Source: Halobacteriovoraceae bacterium
GTDB lineage: Bacteria > Bdellovibrionota > Bacteriovoracia > Bacteriovoracales > Bacteriovoracaceae
DNA length: 59,382 nucleotides
Assembly (NCBI GenBank): GCA_002712005.1
Contig: PASP01000003.1
Location: forward strand, 1-59,382
Direction of reading: 5' to 3'
The position numbers and the translations under genes are program-made. The notes beneath the pieces are model-generated. The model ran no database searches, was not told the DNA's origin, and saw only the letters and a program-made list of their open reading frames with translations. Below, piece after piece: positions 8,177-17,561 of this stretch (position 1 is its first letter; every line of letters starts with the position of its first letter).

Positions 8177-9028
8177 ATGGGCTGGTTCGAAGGCGTTAAG
8201 AGTCCTAAACTCAAAAGTTCTAAAAAAACTGCAACTCATACACCCAGTGGATTGTGGAAAAAATGTAATAATTGTGGAGAGATCCTTCAAACAGATCGTC
8301 TCAAAGATACCTATCAAGTTTGTCCCTACTGTGATCACCACTTTCGTTTAAGTGCCTATGATAGAATTGAACTTCTCACTGATGATGGTTCTTTTGAATT
8401 TATGGGACAAGAGCTAGGAAGTACCAATCCTTTAAATTTCCAAGATAAAATGTCCTATAAAGATCGTCTTGAAAAGGCCTATGAAAAAACAGGTCTTAAA
8501 GATGGAACTCTTTGTGGTATCGGTAAAATAAACGGAACTGATGTGGCCCTCGGAGTAATGAACTTTCAATTTATGGGAGGTTCTATGGGTGTGGTTACTG
8601 GAGAAAAAATTGCTTGGGTAATGGATCAAGCTTATGAAAAGAAAATTCCAGCTATCGTTGTTTGTTGCTCTGGTGGAGCACGAATGCAAGAAGGAATTCT
8701 CTCACTCATGCAAATGGGAAAAACATCTGCTTCTCGCCAACGACTAAAGAATGAAGGGATTCCTTATATCAGCTTGCTTACAGATCCAACAACTGGTGGG
8801 GTCGCTGCATCTTTTGCTGTATTAGGAGATGTGAATATCGCTGAGCCTAAGGCCTTAATTGGTTTTGCTGGTCCAAGGGTGATTGAGCAGAGTATTCGAC
8901 AAACTCTACCCGATGGTTTTCAAAGAAGTGAATTCTTAAGAGATCACGGATTTATTGATCGAATTGTTCATCGTCATAAACTTAAAGAAGAGTTGAGCTT
9001 CTTTATCCAAATGTTCAAAAAGAATTAA
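8177..9028 (+). CDS. accD: Acetyl-CoA carboxylase carboxyltransferase subunit beta
   Basis: Transfers CO2 from carboxybiotin to acetyl-CoA to make malonyl-CoA for fatty acid synthesis, in complex with AccA. The N-terminal zinc ribbon is intact (Cys30, Cys33, Cys49, Cys52). The crotonase-fold body contains GGSMGVVTGEKI, CCSGGARMQEGILSLMQM, LTDPTTGGVAASFA and FAGPRVIEQ. Length 283 is normal. GGAGATTCCT precedes the ATG. folC follows 9 bases later, an accD-folC order seen in many bacteria. Confidence 0.96.
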   Translation: MGWFEGVKSPKLKSSKKTATHTPSGLWKKCNNCGEILQTDRLKDTYQVCPYCDHHFRLSAYDRIELLTDDGSFEFMGQELGSTNPLNFQDKMSYKDRLEKAYEKTGLKDGTLCGIGKINGTDVALGVMNFQFMGGSMGVVTGEKIAWVMDQAYEKKIPAIVVCCSGGARMQEGILSLMQMGKTSASRQRLKNEGIPYISLLTDPTTGGVAASFAVLGDVNIAEPKALIGFAGPRVIEQSIRQTLPDGFQRSEFLRDHGFIDRIVHRHKLKEELSFFIQMFKKN

Positions 9029-9037
9029 GAAAGATCG

Positions 9038-10393
9038 ATGATTTCAAATAAATTTAAAATAGATGATGCAGCTTCAGAAATGAAGCTGCTTTCTTTTATA
9101 GACGACCTATTGGGCGTTGAAAAGTTTAGTCCTGATCCTGAGCGCTTAACAAAGTGGTTTAGTCATTTTAAAGAAGAATTTAACCGATTAAATATTCCAT
9201 CAATCATTGTAGCAGGGACCAATGGTAAAGGAGAGGTCTCTCTCATTCTTGAAAGGTATGCTCTAGAAAATAATTTATATGTTCATTTATGGAATTCTCC
9301 TCATATTATTTCAGTAAGAGAACGCTTTTCTCATAATGGAAATGCCATAAGCGCGATCGAACTCTTAGATTATTTTGAAAAATCAAAGGATCTCACAAAG
9401 AAGCTGAGTTACTATGAATTTCTTTTCTTTGTTTTTTGTCAGTCTAGTCTTGATAAGATTCAGGCCAATCCAAATCAGCAGCATATCTTAATTTTTGAAG
9501 TCGGCTTGGGGGGAAGATTAGATGCAACTAACTTCTTTGATAGTGAGCTTGCTATTTTGACCTCTATCTCAAGAGATCATACAGAGTTTCTTGGAAATCG
9601 CTTAGCAGATATTTTGAATGAGAAGATCCAAGTTACTCGATCAAATGGATATTTGGTCTGTGGTGTTGAACAACCTATGCTGAAAACAAAGATTAAATCT
9701 TATGTAGGAGAAAGAGATATATCTTTGAAGGACGTAACGGATCATTTGAGGGAAGGAGAAACGTTTAAAAATTTGAACTTTCATAAAAAGAATCAATTGA
9801 TGGCCAAGGAAGCCTTCCATATTTTTTGGAAGCACATTCTGAAGAGGAATGATGCAGTGAAAACTTCTTTTAAGGAAACCGTTTGGGGACGTCCATTAAG
9901 GATGACATATAAGGGGTGTCAGTTTATCCTTTTAGGGTCACATAATTTGGATGGTATTAGACATTTGGCGAAATGGACAAATGAACTGAATCAAATGATT
10001 ACTGATTCGAGTAATGACTCAAACACAAGTCATCATTGTAGTCATAGTTCATCAAACTTCTATTTTGACGAAGCTTGGTTAAGCTTTAGTCGTCAAAATG
10101 AAGATGACTTAAGAGATTGCTTAGATCTTATTTTTAAGTCTCCTTGTCTTGGAAGAGAGGTCAGTTTGACTTCCTTTAATCATCCTAGAGCGACAAAGTG
10201 GGAGTCTCTTATGGATTGCGCCAAGTCTTTAAGAGGTGAGAATAATAAAAAGGTTACGTTTGAAGAAAATTTTAATCATCTTTTGGGAAAGCTTGAAAAG
10301 AAACGTGATAGGAAAGTCCTCCTTGCTGGCTCCTATTATTTCTTGGGTAGCTTTATATCCTCTTTGCCTACTGATTCTTATCAGTTCGAATAG
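9038..10393 (+). CDS. folC: Folylpolyglutamate synthase / dihydrofolate synthase
   Basis: Mur-ligase-family enzyme adding glutamate to dihydropteroate and folates. The P-loop is VAGTNGKGE (about residues 58-66), NSPHI is the folate loop, the Mg/ATP region is FEVGLGGRLDATN, and ISRDHTEFLG supplies the His-Asp pair. The central region (about residues 320-340) contains a Ser/Asn/His-rich insertion that looks variable. The 3' end overlaps the start region of lptD. With the downstream PabA-type amidotransferase this suggests folate synthesis clustered around lptD. Confidence 0.93.
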   Translation: MISNKFKIDDAASEMKLLSFIDDLLGVEKFSPDPERLTKWFSHFKEEFNRLNIPSIIVAGTNGKGEVSLILERYALENNLYVHLWNSPHIISVRERFSHNGNAISAIELLDYFEKSKDLTKKLSYYEFLFFVFCQSSLDKIQANPNQQHILIFEVGLGGRLDATNFFDSELAILTSISRDHTEFLGNRLADILNEKIQVTRSNGYLVCGVEQPMLKTKIKSYVGERDISLKDVTDHLREGETFKNLNFHKKNQLMAKEAFHIFWKHILKRNDAVKTSFKETVWGRPLRMTYKGCQFILLGSHNLDGIRHLAKWTNELNQMITDSSNDSNTSHHCSHSSSNFYFDEAWLSFSRQNEDDLRDCLDLIFKSPCLGREVSLTSFNHPRATKWESLMDCAKSLRGENNKKVTFEENFNHLLGKLEKKRDRKVLLAGSYYFLGSFISSLPTDSYQFE

Positions 10394-12740
10394 TTTTGCT
10401 CGTCAAAGTTTTCAATTCAATGCTGGTGATAATGTTCAGGTCCTTTCGGATAAAGCCTATAGAAAGAGTTTAGATAATCTCTATGAAGCCGTTGGGAATG
10501 TGATTATTACCCAAGGACCTAACTCCATATATGGAGAAAAGGCCACCCTTAGTTTCGAGACTGGGGAAGTTAATGTTGTAGGAAATGTTCGATACGTTGG
10601 TCCTGGATTTACGATGTATGGTTCTAGAATGACCTATAATCTCAATACTCAGCAACTTTCTGTTAATAATGCTCGCGTACTTTCTGATAATTATGTCATC
10701 TTAGGAAATACTCTTTCAAGAACTGGTCCGAATGAGATTTATGGGAAGGATGCTGAATATACTACCTGTCGTGACTGTCCTGAATCTTGGACTGTCTTTG
10801 GAAAAGAAGTTCGTATTACAGTTGGAGAATATATTCGCATTAAGCATGCTTTTATAAAAGTTAAAGGGGTTGTTGTGATGTACTTCCCCTATATTATTCT
10901 TCCTATTAAGAAAGATCGACAAACTGGACTTCTCTTTCCTAGTTTCGGTTTAAATATTGATGAAGGGGCTAGGTTTCAACAGCCTTTCTTTTGGAATATA
11001 TCTCCTCATGCTGATGCTACGGTTACACCTAGTTTTTTTGGAAACCGAGGTTGGGGTTCTGAATTAGAATTTAGACATGACCCTTTTGATGGACTTCAGT
11101 ATCAAACGAGAGGTCTTTTTACTAATGATACAATTTATAGGCCAGGAAAGTCGGAACGTACGAAAAGTGGTCGCAGCGAATTTCGCTATCTCGGTCAATG
11201 GGAGCATCACTATTCCGATAAAGAAAACTTTAATCATCATTTTAATTTTACGAAATTACGAGATTATGACTTAAGTCGAGATTATCAATTCTATACGGAT
11301 GATAAACTTCTTTCTCCTGACTCTGGTCTTGAAACTTTTTTTGATTACCGCGAAGATCTATTTAATTTTAATATTTTTTCTGGTTTTAGAACAAATCACT
11401 TATACAGAGAAGCACGTGAGTTTGATAATCGATATGTCCAGATCTTGCCCAAACTCTCTTTCGATATGGCCCCTATCACTCTTTTTGAAAGTGATATTCC
11501 CATGTTAAATCGTTTAAGTTTTTCTCTTGATTCTGATTTTACTATGTTTAGACAGAATCATCTTCAAGAAGACGAATATATTAGAAATGCGAATCGACTC
11601 AATGCTGTTCCTAGACTTCTATGGAATTTTGGTGATCTCGGGCCGATTAGTGCAAAAACACAGATAGAGCTTGATTATCAAGACTATCGTTTTGATCATC
11701 TCGAAAGAGGGAAGAGTTTTCGTAAATATGGTGTTGTTTATGAGACGGAATTCTCTCTTGTTCTCGATAAAATATTTGGTCTTGCCTATAAAGAAGAGAT
11801 CCCCAAGGAGTCGGTAGTAGAAGGTCGGGATCCAAGAGACTCTGAAGATGAAAAAAATGAAAATCTAACGAAAGAAGCAGGCTCATCCTTAATAGGAGAG
11901 TTGCCCCCTGTTCAAAGTGTGAGCGATGAAAAATATAAGATTATCAAAAATAGTTACCGTCATAGACAAGAATTTAAATTAAAGCACTATTTCTTATCTA
12001 AACAGTTTTATAAAGGTAACTCTGATTTCTATGACCAAATCCAATCCAATGATGGTCGTTTTGATACGGTGGATACGATTCGTTCTCAAGAGTTCCAGGC
12101 CATTAATGAGACCTCACGTACAACTCTTCCTATTAACAATACTTTAGAAATTCAATGGAATAATACGGTTACGAAGAAATCAGTGGCCAGTGCTGATCTT
12201 TTGGAAGATGGTAAAAGTATTCGGAATAACTTTAATTACTCAAATATTAGTTACTTTAATGTATCTCAGGGTTTTGATCTTCATAGAGACACTGATGCCC
12301 TAGGAAATGCCCTCAGCTTTAAAGATCGTCTTACCCGTCTTTATATTAATACAGGGTTTAGCTTGAAAAAAACGAGTTTCTCTCTTCAAGAGTATTATTA
12401 TTACTCTACAGGTGAACATATTACGAGGGCCAATGTAAGCCGAGCATTCTCTTTTGGTAATCTTACTTCTGGACTACGCTATAATTCTTTCCGAACTCCA
12501 GTTGATAAGTTCTATACTCTTGGTGGGAATTTATATATTTCAGATGAAGTCTATTTAACTGGAAACTGGGAATATAATATTGATGAAAAACGTTCCTATC
12601 AGACAAACTATGGAGTTACTTATCGTCCTAGTAATGATTGTTGGATGCTTCAAGTTGATTATAATCGAACCATTGCCCAACGAAGTTTTGGATTTAATTT
12701 TCTCATAAATTTTAGTGAGAAAGGCTTTGCAGGTATGTAG
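10305..12740 (+). CDS. lptD: LPS-assembly protein LptD
   Basis: Outer-membrane barrel that inserts lipopolysaccharide into the outer leaflet. After a signal peptide ending NSFA comes an OstA-type N-terminal domain (VQVLSDKAYRKS, AVGNVIITQG, YGEKATLSF, GNVRYVGPG), the segment YTTCRDCPESW with the cysteine pair, then KVKGVVVMYFPYIILPIK..TGLLFPSFG. A long strand-rich barrel ends NFLINFSEKGFAGM. GTG 10305 gives a compact signal peptide of about 34 residues; the frame stays open to GTG 10236, giving 834 residues. Either way it starts inside folC. An acidic loop (~520-550) is probably surface exposed. Confidence 0.93.
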   Translation: MIGKSSLLAPIISWVALYPLCLLILISSNSFARQSFQFNAGDNVQVLSDKAYRKSLDNLYEAVGNVIITQGPNSIYGEKATLSFETGEVNVVGNVRYVGPGFTMYGSRMTYNLNTQQLSVNNARVLSDNYVILGNTLSRTGPNEIYGKDAEYTTCRDCPESWTVFGKEVRITVGEYIRIKHAFIKVKGVVVMYFPYIILPIKKDRQTGLLFPSFGLNIDEGARFQQPFFWNISPHADATVTPSFFGNRGWGSELEFRHDPFDGLQYQTRGLFTNDTIYRPGKSERTKSGRSEFRYLGQWEHHYSDKENFNHHFNFTKLRDYDLSRDYQFYTDDKLLSPDSGLETFFDYREDLFNFNIFSGFRTNHLYREAREFDNRYVQILPKLSFDMAPITLFESDIPMLNRLSFSLDSDFTMFRQNHLQEDEYIRNANRLNAVPRLLWNFGDLGPISAKTQIELDYQDYRFDHLERGKSFRKYGVVYETEFSLVLDKIFGLAYKEEIPKESVVEGRDPRDSEDEKNENLTKEAGSSLIGELPPVQSVSDEKYKIIKNSYRHRQEFKLKHYFLSKQFYKGNSDFYDQIQSNDGRFDTVDTIRSQEFQAINETSRTTLPINNTLEIQWNNTVTKKSVASADLLEDGKSIRNNFNYSNISYFNVSQGFDLHRDTDALGNALSFKDRLTRLYINTGFSLKKTSFSLQEYYYYSTGEHITRANVSRAFSFGNLTSGLRYNSFRTPVDKFYTLGGNLYISDEVYLTGNWEYNIDEKRSYQTNYGVTYRPSNDCWMLQVDYNRTIAQRSFGFNFLINFSEKGFAGM

Positions 12741-13390
12741 TGAAAGCTCTTCATCTTCTCTTTATAGATTTTAATGATTCATTTTCTTTTAATATCATCC
12801 AATGTTTAAAGAATTTAGGTCATCGAGTTGATATCCTTAATCACGATAGGGTTGATGATTATGATTTATCGCTCTTTAGCTCTTATGACATCGTTGTTTT
12901 AGGGCCAGGGCCCGGTCATATTGATGACTATCCTAAATTTAAAAAATTACTTTCCTATCTCTTATTTAAAGATGAAGTTTTATTTCTTGGGATTTGTTTA
13001 GGACATCAATTCCTAGGGGATCAATTTGGACTTCAGTTACAACGATTAGATAGTCCACTTCATGGTCGTAGCTTATCCATTGATCAATCGTGTGATTATT
13101 TGGGTATTAAAAAAAATGATATTAAGGCCATGTTTTATAATAGTTGGACTCTAAAGGATACTTCTCCCTCGGAGAATCATTTTAATATCCGAGTTATTTG
13201 GGAAAATGAAATGGTGACGATAGTTGAGACACCTCTTTCTCTTGGATTACAATTTCACCCAGAATCTGTAGGAACATCTTGCCCAATTTTGATTTTGGAC
13301 TATGCGTTAAGTATTGTTTATAATAAATCAGATGAAAGGCCAAATGAGAGTAACTGGGCTCTACGACCAGCGAACTATTCAACTTCTTAA
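12740..13390 (+). CDS. pabA: Class I glutamine amidotransferase, PabA/TrpG family
   Basis: Releases ammonia from glutamine for aminodeoxychorismate or anthranilate synthase. It carries IDFNDSFSFNI at the N-terminus, the oxyanion-loop VVLGPGPGHIDD, the nucleophile Cys86 in GICLGHQ, and His-Glu in LQFHPES. The start is a GTG sharing one base with the lptD stop. No component I gene (pabB/trpE) is in the window. Proximity to folC favours folate (PabA) over tryptophan, but a TrpF-like gene downstream keeps TrpG possible. Confidence 0.85.
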   Translation: MKALHLLFIDFNDSFSFNIIQCLKNLGHRVDILNHDRVDDYDLSLFSSYDIVVLGPGPGHIDDYPKFKKLLSYLLFKDEVLFLGICLGHQFLGDQFGLQLQRLDSPLHGRSLSIDQSCDYLGIKKNDIKAMFYNSWTLKDTSPSENHFNIRVIWENEMVTIVETPLSLGLQFHPESVGTSCPILILDYALSIVYNKSDERPNESNWALRPANYSTS

Positions 13391-13982
13391 AGAAAATAAG
13401 ATCTACAGCTTAGGCTTTGATCTTAGGCCTAAGTCTCTAAACTTTATTCAATCATACCGTCTTATTGAACTTCTAAAAGAGGTTCAGCTTGGTGAGGTGT
13501 ATTTACACTTTGAAAATGAAAAAGACTTTATGATTAAAGATATTTTGGAAAAAGTTTCCGAAGTTTATTCAGGTAAAGTAGTTCTAGAGTTTTCTGATTA
13601 CCAAAATAAAGAATACTATGATCAATTCAAGAAGTCCTATGTATTGAGTTTTGATGCATTCAGGGGCGATTTAAGAGATTGTTGTGGTCAATATTTCCAT
13701 GGTTTTGCTTTTCACTACGAATATTTAGAAGGTATTCATAGTCGTGGGCATTTTACCAATTGGATTACTCAATACTATCGTTCACTTTCTTTTTTAAACC
13801 GACAAGTCTCTCACTACCTTTGTCGACAGTGGGACTCAGATATTTTCCCTTCTCTTTTTGAACTTCTCGATTTTGATTATGTCAGTTTATCCGTAAATCG
13901 TGACGTCGAGGTTTGTTTTCGAAATGTTGATCTCAAGCTTTTTAGCAAACAGGTCGATTATATACGAAAACATAATTTCTAA
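13344..13982 (+). CDS. TrpF-like (phosphoribosylanthranilate isomerase-fold) protein, divergent
   Basis: 212 residues from the ATG at 13344, overlapping the 3' end of pabA by 47 bases. The opening MRVTGLYDQRTIQLLKENKIYSLGFDLRPKS follows the TrpF pattern (K-x-CGh...A...G.dhlGF.f.p.SpR), but the catalytic cysteine position is threonine (VTG instead of KhCG). The expected C-terminal phosphate-binding SGGl motif is not evident. The middle contains CCGQYFHGFAFHYEY, without a family match. It may be a repurposed or inactive TrpF barrel. The adjacent amidotransferase supports an aromatic or folate context. Confidence 0.45.
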   Translation: MRVTGLYDQRTIQLLKENKIYSLGFDLRPKSLNFIQSYRLIELLKEVQLGEVYLHFENEKDFMIKDILEKVSEVYSGKVVLEFSDYQNKEYYDQFKKSYVLSFDAFRGDLRDCCGQYFHGFAFHYEYLEGIHSRGHFTNWITQYYRSLSFLNRQVSHYLCRQWDSDIFPSLFELLDFDYVSLSVNRDVEVCFRNVDLKLFSKQVDYIRKHNF

Positions 13983-14004
13983 GTCTAGAACTAAGGACAG
14001 GCTC

Positions 14005-14775
14005 ATGAGAATTCTCATCTCTAATGATGATGGCGTTTACGCCCCCGGGATTAATACATTATATAAGACTTTAGCAAAAGAGCATGAAGTCTTCGTTGTA
14101 GCTCCTCTTGAAGAGCGATCGACTACTGGTCATACACTATCTTTAGATAACCCACTAAGAGTGACTAAAATTTCTGACGACGAAGATATCTTTGGATGTT
14201 CGGGATTTCCTGCTGATTGCACATTAATGGGAATTGCTCATCTAATGCAAGAAAGACCTGATATTGTTATATCTGGTATTAATAGAGGTGCTAATTTAGG
14301 GCAAGATATTTATTATTCGGGGACTATGGCAGCTGCAAGGGAAGCTGTTTTTAGAAATATTCCTGCCATTGCCGTTTCTACGGTCTGTGATTTCAAAAAA
14401 AATCCTGAGCATCCTATCCATTATTCAAGTGCTGCTCATTTTATCCTAAATCTATTGCGCAAAGATATTCTAAAGCTTATTCCACAAGATCATGTCTTGA
14501 ATGTTAATGTTCCAGATGTGGCCGAAGAGGATATCAAAGGTACTAAATTAACAGAATTGGGAATGCGTTGGTATTCCGAAGAAATCGCTCCAAGAAAGGA
14601 CTTTAGAGGTAGAGAGTATTTTTGGATTGGAGGAGTTTATAAAGGACATTGTGCTACAGAGGGAAGTGATTGTGTGGCCGTCGATAATAATTATGTATCT
14701 GTTAGTCTACTTAACCTTTTAGGGAGACCTGCCGAAAAGTTAGCACAATGGAATGAATTAATTAAAGAATTATGA
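14005..14775 (+). CDS. surE: 5'/3'-nucleotidase SurE
   Basis: 256 residues from ATG 14005 (AAGGACAGG upstream). An upstream extension is in frame but has no ribosome-binding site and overlaps the previous gene. Motifs are MRILISNDDG (Asp8-Asp9 metal site), APLEERSTTGHTLSL, SGINRGANLGQDIYYSGTMAAAREA, and NVNVPD near the C-terminus. SurE dephosphorylates nucleoside 5'- and 3'-monophosphates. It overlaps the NlpD-like gene by 4 bases, matching the surE-(pcm)-nlpD order of many proteobacteria. Confidence 0.96.
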   Translation: MRILISNDDGVYAPGINTLYKTLAKEHEVFVVAPLEERSTTGHTLSLDNPLRVTKISDDEDIFGCSGFPADCTLMGIAHLMQERPDIVISGINRGANLGQDIYYSGTMAAAREAVFRNIPAIAVSTVCDFKKNPEHPIHYSSAAHFILNLLRKDILKLIPQDHVLNVNVPDVAEEDIKGTKLTELGMRWYSEEIAPRKDFRGREYFWIGGVYKGHCATEGSDCVAVDNNYVSVSLLNLLGRPAEKLAQWNELIKEL

Positions 14776-15437
14776 AAGTTTTTAGTAAAAGATTCCTATT
14801 TATCCTTGGTTTAGTACTTAATCTTTTAAGTCAGCTTTCTTCATGTTCTGGCCTTAAAAGTGGTAAGTACGTACAGCTTAAAAATGGTGATTCACTTGCC
14901 TCTGTTGCCGAGACCTATCAAGTACCTAAATGGAAGCTTGAAATGGCCAATAAAGGCCGCAAGATCGCTAGTGGACAATGGATCTTTGTACCTTTAAGTC
15001 GCGGTTTACTTTCTGGGACTAATAATATTACTTCTGACTATATTTCCTATAATGGCGAGTTTGCATGGCCTGTGCCTTCTTCGCAAAGAGTGACTTCAAA
15101 ATTTGGAAAGCGTTGGGGAAGAAATCATGAAGGGATTGATATTGCTGCCCGTGTAGGAACTTCAATTGTTGCAGTAGATGATGGAGTCGTCATCTATTCT
15201 GGAAATGATTTATCAGGTTATGGGAATTTAACTGTACTCTCTCATGCTGGTGGAGTTTTCACTGTATATGCACACGCGAAAAAGAATTTTACGCAAAAGG
15301 TTCAAAGAGTACACAAAGGTCAAGTTATTGCTCAAGTCGGAATGACTGGACGTACCACTGGTCCTCATTTACATTTTGAAGTACGTCATGATTCAAAGGC
15401 CATAGATCCGCTTGATTTTATGGCCTACGAAGAGTGA
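14772..15437 (+). CDS. nlpD: NlpD-like lipoprotein, LysM plus M23 peptidase domain
   Basis: A lipoprotein signal with lipobox LSSC (Cys25) is followed by a LysM peptidoglycan-binding repeat (KNGDSLASVAETYQVP..., about 36-75). A C-terminal M23 domain (about 95-215) has HEGIDIA and GPHLHFEVR. The first zinc-ligand motif is HEGID (H-x3-D) and the second is HLH, so both appear intact, unlike many degenerate NlpD proteins that only activate amidases. It may therefore be an active DD-endopeptidase anchored in a membrane. It is translationally coupled to surE through ATGA and convergent with the exonuclease gene (13-bp overlap). Confidence 0.88.
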   Translation: MKVFSKRFLFILGLVLNLLSQLSSCSGLKSGKYVQLKNGDSLASVAETYQVPKWKLEMANKGRKIASGQWIFVPLSRGLLSGTNNITSDYISYNGEFAWPVPSSQRVTSKFGKRWGRNHEGIDIAARVGTSIVAVDDGVVIYSGNDLSGYGNLTVLSHAGGVFTVYAHAKKNFTQKVQRVHKGQVIAQVGMTGRTTGPHLHFEVRHDSKAIDPLDFMAYEE

Positions 15438-16012
15438 TATCGTTTCACAATTTCTAAGTACATTTTTGCCGTGTTAATGGCATCTTCAAGCGCCGTATGG
15501 GCCACATCACCAAATCCAAGCTCTTTCATCAATTCACTGCCTGAAGTACATTTTTGAGGGAGGTGCCCTAGATCTATCATAGAGTACGCCACAGAGCTTA
15601 AGTCCAGTTGTCTATGCTCAAAGTATTTTCTCATGGTATTCCAACCTAAGTCTCTATTAAGAAAGGGAAGGTCTATTGCGGCCATACTTTTTCCAAATAG
15701 AGTAATTTTACTTTGATCAAAGAATTTGAGCATTTCTTGTGAACTTAAGTAATTGAGAAGCTTTTCTTTAAACTCACTTATGGTCAAACCCTCACTATGA
15801 GCTTTTCTTATAAGTTGTTCATTATTTTCTACTACCCAGGGATCGAGGTCATCTTTTAATTCTTCAAAGCTAGGACATTGAACAAAACAATGAAAAGTCA
15901 GGTCAGTGGCCAAGCTTTTTGTTTCTGTACAGAAGGGAACACAGGCAAACTCAATGATTAAGTCATGCTCTCTTAAACCTGTAGCCTCTAAGTCAAAAGA
16001 TAAGTATTTCAT
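15425..16012 (-). CDS. DEDD-family 3'-5' exonuclease
   Basis: 195 residues. ExoI motif FDLEATG (D-x-E at residues 7-9), ExoII around LFGKSMAAIDLPFLNRD, and ExoIII HTALEDA (H-x4-D) make a complete DEDDh active site, as in oligoribonuclease, ExoX and DnaQ. The short length fits a stand-alone exonuclease; the specific substrate cannot be told. It is the last gene of a minus-strand group with the ferredoxin and the lipoprotein. Confidence 0.82.
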   Translation of the reverse strand: MKYLSFDLEATGLREHDLIIEFACVPFCTETKSLATDLTFHCFVQCPSFEELKDDLDPWVVENNEQLIRKAHSEGLTISEFKEKLLNYLSSQEMLKFFDQSKITLFGKSMAAIDLPFLNRDLGWNTMRKYFEHRQLDLSSVAYSMIDLGHLPQKCTSGSELMKELGFGDVAHTALEDAINTAKMYLEIVKRYHSS

Positions 16013-16032
16013 AGATACCTTTAAAGAAAATG

Positions 16033-16281
16033 TTATAGATAAGAAATTTCAATTATATCACCATCACTTAAATTTTTCATAAAGATTTGACAGGAAAGTT
16101 GTTCTTTACTGTTAATCCTCACGAGACATTTATTACAAATGCCTTCTCCATAGCAGCTATAGGCAATAGGAATTTCTTTATGACATAGATACTCTAGTAA
16201 ACTCAGCTTTGAGTCCCTTTTTTCTAGGCCAAGAATGAATTCTTTTCCCGATGCATTACCTATTAATTTTACTGATGACAT
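16033..16281 (-). CDS. Small [2Fe-2S] ferredoxin-like protein
   Basis: 82 residues with four cysteines, Cys43, Cys49, Cys52 and Cys64, in the order C-x5-C-x2-C-x11-C. The context YSCYGEGICNKCLVRI and LSCQ is that of plant/adrenodoxin-type ferredoxins, but the loop before the last cysteine is about 20 residues shorter than usual. It probably carries electrons to an unidentified partner. The start overlaps the end of the upstream lipoprotein gene by 13 bases, so it is co-translated. Confidence 0.75.
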   Translation of the reverse strand: MSSVKLIGNASGKEFILGLEKRDSKLSLLEYLCHKEIPIAYSCYGEGICNKCLVRINSKEQLSCQIFMKNLSDGDIIEISYL

Positions 16282-17561
16282 GATTGGAAATAGGAAGTGC
16301 GTTCGTCTTGAACAAAAATTGTAGATCTGGATTTCTCCTTTAAATTAAAGGAGGCCATAGTATGAATTTGTCCAATTTCTTTTGCATGATAGACAGGGAA
16401 ATTGAGTGAAAGAAAGTAATTGAGTTCTTTAGGGGTTCCTCGTTTGGATTCGTAGAGCATTCGAGGGGGATTGGTTAAGAAGAGATGGCGAGCGTAACTT
16501 GTATACTCGATGAGCTCTTCCAGATTTTTTGACTTGAAATAACCATATTGAAAAAGGTGATAGAGAAGTTGGCCTGAGTCTCGTGAATCAAAAGCTACAC
16601 TTGTAAAGGATTTCTGTTCGTCTTCATAATGACATAAGGGAGTATTGAATTTGGGAACTTCTACAACTGATCTCGCAATAAGTGAGTGTGCCTTTTTTAA
16701 GGTACCTGAGCTACTTGCAACTATGATGAAGTCTCCATTCTTAGCGGTTATCGCAAAAATATTTTCATGAAGATTGTCATCATGAATAATGAAAATACCT
16801 GATTCATAAAGTTTAGAGTCGAAATTACAAACGGCCTTTGGCGTTTCTTTAATATTGAATAAAGGGGCCTTTTCAATTTTCTGATATCTAACTTGAATAG
16901 GAGTAAAAAGATTCTGATTGATAGGAAAAGTTTCTCCTTTTTGCAAAGGTTTATTTAATCTAAAATATTTTCTTTTTTGAGATTTAGATAAGTGATCTCT
17001 TTGCTTTTCAAGATATTCACTGAATTGCTTTTGTACGGTCATTTTCTTAGGAAAATGAGACTTTGCTTTCTTTAATAACTGATTTTGAGATAATTTAGAG
17101 AGCTTATTATCTTTAAGGACATTAATAGCGTGAATGAAATTATTTTGATCCTCGTGAAGATCATAATAATATTGTTGTCCTCCCTCATTTACAAAAAGCT
17201 GTAGTCTAGAGTTCCAACCTGTAGAGTCCGGTCTAACTATGCTGTTATAAAGTATATAAAAAAGCCCGAGTTCGGAAATAGAATACTGATTATGGCGAGT
17301 CATTGAGTTTATAATTTTGGAAAACTCATCTCTACCTGACTCTGAGCTGTGAACGATATTATAAGTTTCTCTTTGAGTGCTATTTTTAGCTTTAGGGCTA
17401 CAATAGAGTTCTTTATCTTTGAGCTGTGATTTGAGAATGAGTTCTTCTGAATCTTGTTTCTCTAAATATTTGATATAAGAAGAGCAAGAATAAAAGAAAA
17501 GAAGGGATAAGAATAAAATAGGTCCTTTAATCGATATAATATAGGCCTTCGACTGAATCAT
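16269..17561 (-). CDS. Lipoprotein, unknown function
   Basis: From the ATG at 17561 the product starts with a lipoprotein signal ending in FFYSC (lipobox cysteine at about residue 26), then about 405 residues of mixed soluble sequence. A longer frame extends to 17624, but its extra 21 residues are basic and precede the signal. The conserved look of SVAFDSRDSGQLLYHLFQYGYF and TPLCHYEDEQ suggests a folded domain I do not recognise. It overlaps the upstream hypothetical gene by 35 bases. Likely anchored in the inner or outer membrane. Confidence 0.6.
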   Translation of the reverse strand: MIQSKAYIISIKGPILFLSLLFFYSCSSYIKYLEKQDSEELILKSQLKDKELYCSPKAKNSTQRETYNIVHSSESGRDEFSKIINSMTRHNQYSISELGLFYILYNSIVRPDSTGWNSRLQLFVNEGGQQYYYDLHEDQNNFIHAINVLKDNKLSKLSQNQLLKKAKSHFPKKMTVQKQFSEYLEKQRDHLSKSQKRKYFRLNKPLQKGETFPINQNLFTPIQVRYQKIEKAPLFNIKETPKAVCNFDSKLYESGIFIIHDDNLHENIFAITAKNGDFIIVASSSGTLKKAHSLIARSVVEVPKFNTPLCHYEDEQKSFTSVAFDSRDSGQLLYHLFQYGYFKSKNLEELIEYTSYARHLFLTNPPRMLYESKRGTPKELNYFLSLNFPVYHAKEIGQIHTMASFNLKEKSRSTIFVQDERTSYFQSCHQ

